A DNA stretch of 64,000 nt from Streptomyces cirratus (GTDB lineage: Bacteria > Actinomycetota > Actinomycetes > Streptomycetales > Streptomycetaceae): contig NZ_BMVP01000009.1 of assembly GCF_014650775.1 (NCBI RefSeq), positions 124,001-188,000 on the forward strand. Direction: 5' to 3'. The notes under the pieces were generated by a model. It was given only the letters and a program-made list of their open reading frames with translations. It searched no databases and was not told the origin of the DNA. The translations under genes were made by a program, and so were the position numbers. Each line of letters begins with the position of its first letter. Position 1 is the first letter of the stretch. Of this stretch, positions 15,910-22,712 are shown piece after piece.

Positions 15910-16751
15910 TCGGGCCCCCCGGGGATCAGTCCGTGATCTTGAAGGTACTCCAGCTGGGCCCGGACAGACCATTCCGCAATCGGCCAGAGTGACCGGTCCA
16001 CATCGGCGTAGACGTAGGCCACGACCGCCTCAGGGGTGAGGAAACCGTTCTCCACGGCGGTCTCCACCTGGGCCAGCCGATGGGCACGGTGGGCCAGGTA
16101 GAACTCGACGGCCCCCTGCGCGTCGTCCAGGACCGGCCCGTGGCCCGGAAGCACCGTGTGGACCCCGTCATCGACCGTGAGGGACCGCAGGCGGCGCAGG
16201 GAGTCCAGGTAGTCGCCGAGCCGCCCGTCGGGGTGCGCGACGACGGTCGTACCGCGCCCGAGGATCGTGTCACCGGTCAGGACGGCCCGGTCGGCGGGCA
16301 GGTGGAAGGAGAGCGAGTCGGAGGTGTGGCCGGGCGTGGCCACCACCCGCAGCTCCAGGCCGCCCACCCGGATGCCCTGCCCCGCCGACAGGCCCTCGTC
16401 GCCCAGGCGCAACGCCGGGTCGAGGGCGCGGACCTTGGTCCCCGTGAGCTCGGCGAAGCGGCCGGCGCCCTCCGCGTGGTCGGGGTGGCCGTGCGTGAGC
16501 AGGGTCAGGGCGACCCGCTTGCCGGCCTCCTCGGCGGTACGGATGACCGCCCGCAGGTGCCCCTCGTCCTGCGGACCCGGGTCGATGACGACGGCCAGGT
16601 CGGAGTCCGGCTCCGAGAGGAGCCAGGTGTTGGTGCCGTCCAGGGTCATCGCGGAGGCGTTGGGGGCCAGGACGTTGACCGCGCGGGCGGTGGCGGGCCC
16701 TGAGGAGACCACTCCGCGGGGCTGGCCGGGAAGGGCGGCGGCGTCGGTCAT
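15906..16751 (-). CDS. Metallo-beta-lactamase-fold hydrolase
   Basis: A 281-residue MBL-fold enzyme. THGHPDHAEG is the H-x-H-x-D-H zinc motif, with further ligands in TPGHTSDS, LTGDTILG and LPGHGP. The overall layout, including a C-terminal winged-helix-like region (AYVYADVDRSLWPIAEWSV), resembles the LACTB2/glyoxalase-II-like group, some members of which cut RNA. The substrate is not known. ATG 16751 overlaps the Nudix stop by ATGA, and its own stop overlaps the small downstream gene, giving a three-gene coupled operon. It is the likely counterpart of the mycobacterial gene beside crp. Confidence 0.88.
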   Translation of the reverse strand: MTDAAALPGQPRGVVSSGPATARAVNVLAPNASAMTLDGTNTWLLSEPDSDLAVVIDPGPQDEGHLRAVIRTAEEAGKRVALTLLTHGHPDHAEGAGRFAELTGTKVRALDPALRLGDEGLSAGQGIRVGGLELRVVATPGHTSDSLSFHLPADRAVLTGDTILGRGTTVVAHPDGRLGDYLDSLRRLRSLTVDDGVHTVLPGHGPVLDDAQGAVEFYLAHRAHRLAQVETAVENGFLTPEAVVAYVYADVDRSLWPIAEWSVRAQLEYLQDHGLIPGGPE

Positions 16752-17677
16752 GCGGTGGCACCTCCGGGGCGTCCGAGGCGGACGCGCTTGGTGAACTCAT
16801 CGTGCCCCGGCCAGCTGAGCACCACATCCCCGCCCTCCAGGGCGGCCTGCGCGAGGACCGGGGTCAGGTCCTGGCCCGTGGCGCAGGCCAGGGCGTGGGC
16901 GGCGCTCCCGTACGGCTCCAGGGACCGCAGCGTGGAGATGGTGGGCGGCATCATCAGCAGCTCGCCCTTGTCGTAGCCGGCGGCCGCCTCTGCGGGGCGG
17001 ATCCACACCGTCCGGTCGGCTTCGGTGGAGGCGTTGCGGGTGCGCTGCCCTTCGGGGAGGGCGGCGACGAAGAACCAGGTGTCGTAGCGGCGGGGCTCGA
17101 ACGCCGGGGTGATCCAGCGGGCCCAGGCGCCGAGCAGGTCCGAGCGCAGCAGGAGGCCGCGGCGGTCGAGGAACTCGGCGAACGACAGCTCGCGCGCTAC
17201 GAGGGCCAGCCGGTCGGCCTCCCAGTCGTCGCCGGTGGTGTCGCCGACGACGGTGTCGGGGGCTTCGCCGGCGAGCAGGACGCCGGCTTCCTCGAAGGTC
17301 TCGCGGACGGCTCCGCAGACGATGGCCTGGGCGGTACGGGGGTCCGTACCGAGCCGGTCCGACCAGTCCTCCAGGCTCGGTCCCGCCCAGCCGATGCGGT
17401 GGTCCTCGTCGCGGGGGTCGACTCCGCCGCCGGGGTAGGCGTAGGCGCCCCCGGCGAAGGCCATGGAGGTGCGGCGGCGCAGCATGTGCACGGCGGGGCC
17501 GGCGTCGGTGTCCCGCAGCAGCATCACGGTGGCGGCGCGTCTGGGTTCGACAGGGGTGAGCGTGCCGTCCGCGAGCGCGCGGATGCGGTCGGGCCACTCC
17601 GGCGGGTACCACTGGCCCCCGGCGGGCGTGGCTCCGTTCGGGTGCGGCTGCTGCTGTCCCTGCTCACCGTTGGGCAT
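16748..17677 (-). CDS. Nudix hydrolase, NUDT19-like
   Basis: A 309-residue protein. The Nudix box is split by an insertion: AYPGGGVDPRDE, then about 35 residues, then VRETFEEAGVLLAG. This split arrangement is typical of the NUDT19/RP2-like group, which includes CoA diphosphatases. A Pro/Gln-rich head precedes the domain. ATG 17677 is the first start of the frame. It heads the operon with the MBL hydrolase and the L7/L12-like protein, all overlapping by 4 bp. The upstream 1.1 kb is repeat DNA, so its promoter must lie just before 17678 or inside the repeats. Confidence 0.85.
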   Translation of the reverse strand: MPNGEQGQQQPHPNGATPAGGQWYPPEWPDRIRALADGTLTPVEPRRAATVMLLRDTDAGPAVHMLRRRTSMAFAGGAYAYPGGGVDPRDEDHRIGWAGPSLEDWSDRLGTDPRTAQAIVCGAVRETFEEAGVLLAGEAPDTVVGDTTGDDWEADRLALVARELSFAEFLDRRGLLLRSDLLGAWARWITPAFEPRRYDTWFFVAALPEGQRTRNASTEADRTVWIRPAEAAAGYDKGELLMMPPTISTLRSLEPYGSAAHALACATGQDLTPVLAQAALEGGDVVLSWPGHDEFTKRVRLGRPGGATA

Positions 17678-17689
17678 GGCGGGATGCTA

Positions 17690-18780
17690 CGGCCATCCGC
17701 CCCGATGTTCGAGGCCCACCCCGGTCGGCCCCGGCCCACCGGCCCCGCACGCGCACCGGCCCGCAGGCCGGGCCCGAGCACCGAGCGGAACCCGGGGGCC
17801 GGACCCGGGACCGGTGCGGGACACCCCGCAGGGGCCGAACCCCGGTGGCGGGGCCCGGGCGCAAGGGCCGGCGGGCCGACGTCCGGGACGCAGCCCCCGG
17901 GGCCCACAGCCGGGGCCGGGTCCCGGTGCCGGGGCTGGGGAGAAGGCCGCATGCCCCTGACGCCTGCTCGCGGCCGGAGCCCTCCCGGGCTTCTGCGGCC
18001 GGAAGCCTGGACGGGCCGAACCCGCGGCCGGTCGGGCCGGAGTGCTCGGAGCCTCCGGCCCGCAGACCCGGGCCGGAGGCTGGGGTAGGGGCCGGGGGCC
18101 GCAGCGGGCCGGGAGCGGCGAGGGGCTGGAGCGGGCCAAGGCTGGCGCACCCAGGGCGCTCCCGACCGCCGGCCCCGGCCGAAGCCGAGCCACGGGCCGA
18201 CTCAGGGCCAGAGCCGCCAGGGGCCGGGAGCCGGAGCGGCCGAAGGCCGGGGCACGGACCGAGTCCGGGGCAGAGCGACCAGAGGCCGAATCAGCGCCGG
18301 AGCGCCACAGGGGCCGGGGGCTGCAGCGGACCGGAGCGGCGGAAGGCCCGACCGGGCAGGACCGGAGCGGCATACGGACCGCAGGCTCCGGCCGAAACCG
18401 AGCCACGGGCCGACTCAGGGCCAGAGCGGCCAGGGGCCGGGAGCCGGAGCGGCCAAAGGCCGAACCCAGGACGGACCGGCCACGAGCGCGAGCGGCAAAG
18501 GACCGACCGGCCGGAGCTGGAGAAGGCGAAGGCCGGGGCACGGACCGAGTCCGGGGCAGAGCGACCAGAGGCGGCGCGGGCCCGGGCGGCCGGAGGCCGG
18601 GAGTCTCGGCGGCCGGGGCCGCTACAGGCTCGGGGGCCGCCGAGGGCCCGGGAGTCTCAGCGGCCGGGGCCGCTACAAGCCCGGGGCCCGCCAAGGGCCC
18701 GGGGTCCGCGCGGGCCGGGGCCCGCCGAGGGCCCGGGGTCCGCATGGGGCTCCGGGCCCGATCGGGCGCTTGCGGGGGGG
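17690..18780. repeat. 1.1-kb non-coding region of GC-rich direct repeats
   Basis: No gene is credible here. Three repeat families are clear. Family A is about 75 bp at 18175-18249 and 18388-18462, with about 3 differences. Family B is 45 bp, identical, at 18242-18286 and 18528-18572. Family C is a 51-bp tandem pair at 18599-18649 and 18650-18700, with shorter copies to 18760. Long frames cross on both strands but have only Arg/Pro/Ala/Gly composition. The rest (17690-18170) is low-complexity GGCC-rich sequence. Confidence 0.8.
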
Positions 18781-18782
18781 GG

Positions 18783-19256
18783 TCAGGCGTCCGGGGTGAG
18801 TTCGACCTGGATCTCGACCTCGACCGGGGCGTCCAGCGGGAGCACCGCGACGCCGACCGCGCTGCGGGCGTGGACGCCCTTGTCGCCGAGCACCTCGCCC
18901 AGCAGCTCGCTGGCACCGTTCAGCACGCCCGGCTGCCCGGTGAAGTCCGGGGCCGAGGCCACGAAGCCGACGACCTTCACGACACGCGCGATCTTGTCCA
19001 GGTCACCGATCAGCGACTTGACGGCCGCCAGGGCGTTCAGCGCGCAGGTCGCCGCCAGCTCCTTGGCCTGCTCCGCCGACACCTCCGCGCCGACCTTGCC
19101 GGTGACCGGCAGGCTGCCCTTGACCATCGGGAGCTGGCCGGCCGTGTACACGTACACGCCCGACCGCACGGCCGGCTGGTACGTCGCCAGCGGCGGCACG
19201 ACCTCCGGCAGGGTCAGGCCGAGCTCGGCCAGCCTCGCATCGACCGTCCCGCTCAT
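18783..19256 (-). CDS. RidA family protein
   Basis: A 157-residue protein of the RidA/YjgF/YER057c group. These proteins form trimers; the type member hydrolyses reactive enamine/imine intermediates. Seen are the SGVYVYTAGQLP strand, the NALAAVKSLIGDLDKIARVVKVVGFV core helix and strand, and the C-terminal VEVEIQVELTP. The arginine that binds carboxylates in canonical RidA (in a C-R-x-x-V context) is not evident, so it may belong to a non-RidA subfamily. ATG 19256 overlaps the stop of the 54-codon gene upstream by ATGA. It ends at the edge of the repeat region. Confidence 0.88.
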   Translation of the reverse strand: MSGTVDARLAELGLTLPEVVPPLATYQPAVRSGVYVYTAGQLPMVKGSLPVTGKVGAEVSAEQAKELAATCALNALAAVKSLIGDLDKIARVVKVVGFVASAPDFTGQPGVLNGASELLGEVLGDKGVHARSAVGVAVLPLDAPVEVEIQVELTPDA

Positions 19257-19417
19257 GCGGCCTTCTCCCGCTTCATGTAGGCCACGAGCTGCTCGGGGTT
19301 GTTCGGCCCGGGCACGACCTGGACGAGCTCCCAGCCGTCCTCGCCCCAGGTGTCCAGGATCTGCTTGGTGGCGTGGACCAGCAGCGGGACCGTCGCGTAT
19401 TCGAACTTCTTGGTCAT
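19253..19417 (-). CDS. 54-residue DUF4177-like protein encoded with RidA
   Basis: A short protein starting MTKKFEYATVPLLVHATKQ and containing ILDTWGEDGWELVQV. The W-x-x-x-GW-x-L pattern is typical of the small DUF4177-type fold. It overlaps the RidA gene start by 4 bp (ATGA), and the pair is divergent from the ArsA-like genes. Mycobacteria have a tiny gene at the same place beside their RidA homologue, which supports it being real. Function unknown. Confidence 0.8.
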   Translation of the reverse strand: MTKKFEYATVPLLVHATKQILDTWGEDGWELVQVVPGPNNPEQLVAYMKREKAA

Positions 19418-19595
19418 GGGAGCGAGGGTAGTGCCTGTGGCCCGGGCCCCCTGCCCGGCCTCGTGCGCGACCGGAAGAGCGGCCCGGAAAGCCGCCCGAA
19501 AGCCGCCCGGAAAGCGGCCCGGATGGCGCCCCCGACCGCACCCGATCGCGGCCCGCAACACGAACCGTCCGGGCGACTCGTTAGGCTCGGTCGCT

Positions 19596-20579
19596 GTGAG
19601 CAGGCTCCAGGTGGTCAGCGGCAAGGGCGGCACCGGCAAGACCACGGTCGCCGCCGCACTCGCGCTCGCCCTCGCACGCGAGGGCAGACGGACTCTGTTG
19701 GTGGAGGTTGAGGGCAGGCAGGGCATCGCACAGCTCTTCGGGGCGGAGGCGCTCCCGTACGAGGAGCGGAAGATCGCCGTCGCGCCGGCCGGCGGCGGCG
19801 AGGTGTACGCGCTGGCGATCGACGCCGAACGGGCGCTGCTGGACTACCTCCAGATGTTCTACAAGCTGGGCTCCGCCGGCCGCGCCCTCAAGAAGCTCGG
19901 CGCGATCGACTTCGCGACGACCATCGCGCCCGGCCTGCGCGACGTCCTGCTGACGGGCAAGGCCTGCGAGGCGGTGCGGCGCAAGGACAAGGCCGGGCGG
20001 TACGTCTACGACCACGTGATCATGGACGCCCCGCCGACCGGGCGGATCACCCGCTTCCTGAACGTCAACGACGAGGTGGCGGGCCTGGCCCGGTTCGGGC
20101 CGATCCACAATCAGGCGCAGGCCGTCATGAAGGTGCTCAAGTCCCCGGAGACGGCCGTCCACCTGGTCACCCTGCTGGAGGAGATGCCCGTCCAGGAGAC
20201 GGCGGACGGGATCGCCGAATTGCAGGCGGCGGGGCTGCCCGTGGGCCGGGTCGTCGTCAACATGGTCCGCCCGCACCATCTGGACGAGGAGGCCCTGGGC
20301 TCCGCGGCCGGCGAGCGGCGCGCCGATGTGGCCAAGGCCCTGTCCCGCGCGGGGCTGGGCGGCTCGCGCCGTGGCGGCCTGGCCGAGCGGCTGGTGGATC
20401 CGCTGCTGGCGCAGGCCGCGGAACACACGGGCCGGGTGAAGCTCGAGCGGGAGCAACGGTCGGTATTGGAGGGGCTGGACGTGCCGACGTACGAACTCCC
20501 CTTGCTCGGCACGGGCATGGACCTGGCCGGGCTGTACGAGCTGGCGACGGAGCTGCGCAAGCAGGCGGTCGACGAATGA
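19596..20579 (+). CDS. ArsA/Get3-like ATPase, subunit 1
   Basis: A 327-residue SIMIBI ATPase. SGKGGTGKTT (residues 8-17) contains both the P-loop lysine K15 and the signature lysine K10 that reaches into the partner subunit. The switch region VIMDAPPTGRITRFL follows. Related proteins are annotated as anion-transporting or ArsA ATPases. The mycobacterial pair Rv3679/Rv3680 lies at the same place and has been described as a Get3-like heterodimer. GTG 19596 starts the protein at MSRLQVVSG, but the ribosome binding site is weak and a leaderless start is possible. The stop overlaps subunit 2 by ATGA. Confidence 0.88.
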   Translation: MSRLQVVSGKGGTGKTTVAAALALALAREGRRTLLVEVEGRQGIAQLFGAEALPYEERKIAVAPAGGGEVYALAIDAERALLDYLQMFYKLGSAGRALKKLGAIDFATTIAPGLRDVLLTGKACEAVRRKDKAGRYVYDHVIMDAPPTGRITRFLNVNDEVAGLARFGPIHNQAQAVMKVLKSPETAVHLVTLLEEMPVQETADGIAELQAAGLPVGRVVVNMVRPHHLDEEALGSAAGERRADVAKALSRAGLGGSRRGGLAERLVDPLLAQAAEHTGRVKLEREQRSVLEGLDVPTYELPLLGTGMDLAGLYELATELRKQAVDE

Positions 20580-21901
20580 GCGGGCCGGAGACGAGCGAGA
20601 AGCTGGTGGGCGACGAGATGGGCCTGGACACTCCGCCCGTGCTGGCGGTCGACACGCTGCTGGACGACCCGAAGACCCGGATCATCGTGTGCTGCGGCTC
20701 GGGTGGCGTCGGCAAGACCACCACCGCGGCCGCGCTCGGCGTACGGGCGGCGGAGCGCGGCCGGAAGGTGGTCGTGCTGACCATCGACCCGGCGCGCCGG
20801 CTGGCCCAGTCGATGGGGATCGCCTCGCTGGGCAACACGCCGAGCAAGGTCGCGGGCGTGTCGGGGCACGGCGGCGAACTGCACGCCATGATGCTCGACA
20901 TGAAGCGCACCTTCGACGAGATCGTCGAGGCGCACGCGGAGGGCGAACGGGCCCGGGCCATCCTGGCCAACCCCTTCTACCAGTCCCTGTCGGCCGGTTT
21001 CGCGGGCACGCAGGAGTACATGGCGATGGAGAAGCTGGGCCAGCTGCGGGCGCGGGACGACTGGGACCTGATCGTGGTCGACACGCCGCCGAGCCGGTCC
21101 GCGCTCGACTTCCTCGACGCGCCGAAGCGCCTGGGGTCCTTCCTGGACGGGAAGTTCATCCGGGTGCTGATGGCTCCGGCGAAGGTCGGCGGGCGGGCCG
21201 GGATGAAGTTCCTCAACGTCGGCATGTCGCTGATGACCGGCACGCTGAGCAAGCTGATGGGCGCCTCGCTGCTGAGGGACGTACAGACCTTCGTGGCCGC
21301 AATGGACACCATGTTCGGCGGCTTCCGCACCCGTGCGGACGCGACCTTCCGGCTGCTCCAGGCCCCCGGTACGGCGTTCCTCGTGGTCGCCGCGCCCGAG
21401 CCGGACGCCCTGCGCGAGGCGGCGTACTTCGTGGAGCGGCTGGCGGCGGAACGGATGCCGCTGGCCGGTCTGGTACTGAACCGGGTCCACGGCAGTGACG
21501 CCCGACAGCTGTCCGCGGAGCGGGCGTTGGCCGCCGCGGAGAATCTTGAGGACGCCGGCATTGTCGATCAGGAGTCCGGGAAAGCTGGACTTCGTGACTC
21601 GGACGCGGACACCGGCACCACCGACACCGGCACTCCCGACACCGGCACCACCGACACCGGCTCCCCCGGCGCCGACATGAGCGACGCCGACGTGGACGAG
21701 ATCACCGTGGGGCTGCTGCGCCTGCACGCCGAGCGGATGCAGGTGATCGCGCGCGAACAGCGCACGCGTGACCGCTTCACCTCGCTGCACCCTGAGGTGG
21801 CGGTGGCCGAAGTGGCCGCCCTGCCCGGCGATGTGCACGACCTCGCCGGGCTACGGGCCATCGGAGAGCGGCTCGCGACCGGGGTTCCGGCCGGAGCGTA
21901 A
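20576..21901 (+). CDS. ArsA/Get3-like ATPase, subunit 2
   Basis: A 441-residue paralogue of the preceding protein, translationally coupled to it. Its P-loop CGSGGVGKTTT (residues 40-50) keeps K47 but has serine 42 where the signature lysine belongs. The ATPase continues with IDPARRLAQSMG and VVDTPPSRSALDFLD. A long helical insert (LSAGFAGTQEYMAMEKL to LMTGTLSKLMG) could carry a client-binding groove. Around 21600-21665 there is a 5-residue tandem repeat (DTGTT/DTGTP) in an acidic linker that looks expandable. It likely forms a heterodimer with subunit 1. No arsenic genes are nearby, so arsenite efflux is unlikely. Confidence 0.88.
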   Translation: MSGPETSEKLVGDEMGLDTPPVLAVDTLLDDPKTRIIVCCGSGGVGKTTTAAALGVRAAERGRKVVVLTIDPARRLAQSMGIASLGNTPSKVAGVSGHGGELHAMMLDMKRTFDEIVEAHAEGERARAILANPFYQSLSAGFAGTQEYMAMEKLGQLRARDDWDLIVVDTPPSRSALDFLDAPKRLGSFLDGKFIRVLMAPAKVGGRAGMKFLNVGMSLMTGTLSKLMGASLLRDVQTFVAAMDTMFGGFRTRADATFRLLQAPGTAFLVVAAPEPDALREAAYFVERLAAERMPLAGLVLNRVHGSDARQLSAERALAAAENLEDAGIVDQESGKAGLRDSDADTGTTDTGTPDTGTTDTGSPGADMSDADVDEITVGLLRLHAERMQVIAREQRTRDRFTSLHPEVAVAEVAALPGDVHDLAGLRAIGERLATGVPAGA

Positions 21902-21965
21902 GCGTTCGTACGAAGGCGGGCGCGGGTGGTTGACCCGGCTGGCGCGTGCGTCGCGGGCGGTCGGT

Positions 21966-22316
21966 TTACCCGGCTGCCGCGTACGTCTCGTACGGAACGT
22001 CGATCTCCGCGTCGACATCCATGGTGAGGATGCCCGTGCTGCGCTCGTACTCCGTGCGGGCGGTTTCGAGCAGCCGTCGCCACGAGGTGACGGTGGGACG
22101 CCGGCGCAGCAACGCGCGACGCTCCCGCTCGGTCATTCCGCCCCATACTCCGAACTCGACACGGTTGTCGAGCGCGTCGGCCAGGCACTCGGTCCGCACC
22201 GGACACCCGGTGCACACCGCCTTGGCCCTGTTCTGTGCCGCTCCTTGAACGAACAGTTCATCCGGATCGGTAGTGCGGCAGGCTGCCTGCGCACTCCAGT
22301 CGGTAACCCAGCCCAT
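21966..22316 (-). CDS. wblA: WhiB-like iron-sulfur regulator WblA
   Basis: A 116-residue protein from ATG 22316 with the four WhiB cysteines C13, C35, C38 and C44 (AAC, CTGC and TEC) that hold a [4Fe-4S] cluster. The GVWGG turn and the basic RERRALLRRRP DNA-contact region follow. The sequence matches S. coelicolor WblA closely as I recall it. WblA acts in sporulation and represses several antibiotic clusters. A longer form from 22373 is possible, but ATG 22316 gives the known N-terminus MGWVTDW. It converges on the ArsA-like operon and is divergent from the penicillin-binding protein gene across about 400 bp. Confidence 0.95.
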   Translation of the reverse strand: MGWVTDWSAQAACRTTDPDELFVQGAAQNRAKAVCTGCPVRTECLADALDNRVEFGVWGGMTERERRALLRRRPTVTSWRRLLETARTEYERSTGILTMDVDAEIDVPYETYAAAG

Positions 22317-22469
22317 CCCGGCGCCGTCCTCTCCCGAATCGAGGCTCCCCCACGGCGGTAGCGGCATATTCACCGCTGCCAGTTGAGGACGTTACGGAAG
22401 GCGAGCACAGCGCAACACCCCCGACGGGCCCAATCTTGAATGGTCCGAACGGACTATGGGTAAGCGGCA

Positions 22470-22541
22470 GATCACCCGACGGAGTGATCGGACGACATGC
22501 CCGGCCATTCCGGCGATTCGGGTGAAATCGGAGAATCACCC
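22470..22541. promoter_or_regulatory. Two inverted repeats in the wblA/PBP control region (BldD-like boxes)
   Basis: GATCAC pairs with GTGATC across 8 bp (22470-22489), and GGGTGA pairs with TCACCC across 10 bp (22520-22541). The second has the GTGA-gap-TCAC architecture of BldD sites. Both lie 150-225 bp upstream of wblA and about 170-240 bp upstream of the divergent penicillin-binding protein gene, within a 340-bp gap that holds no gene. Confidence 0.4.
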
Positions 22542-22712
22542 TCGGGTGCCGTCCGAGTGAACGGCGGGATTCGGACATCAGTCCACCGCATTCGGCAAGG
22601 GTGAAAATCAAGCCGAGGGGTTGATGTCGCGCCGCGCTGCTGTGACAGTTGGGGCCAGCTTAGGCCAAGGCATTCGCGCGTGTCCGGCGAATGAGAACGT
22701 AGGCTGCCCTCC

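Noticed and set aside
15160-18780. Repeat arrays considered as CRISPR
   Set aside because: The units are adjacent, without unique spacers of uniform length, and no cas gene is nearby.
17687-19431. Long frames on both strands through the 17.7-18.8 kb repeats
   Set aside because: Low complexity of Arg, Pro, Ala and Gly on each strand, produced by DNA repeats; no start region or homology.
20576-21901. Arsenite efflux ATPase as function of the ArsA-like pair
   Set aside because: No arsB, arsR or arsC gene is nearby, and the conserved neighbourhood points to the cell envelope.
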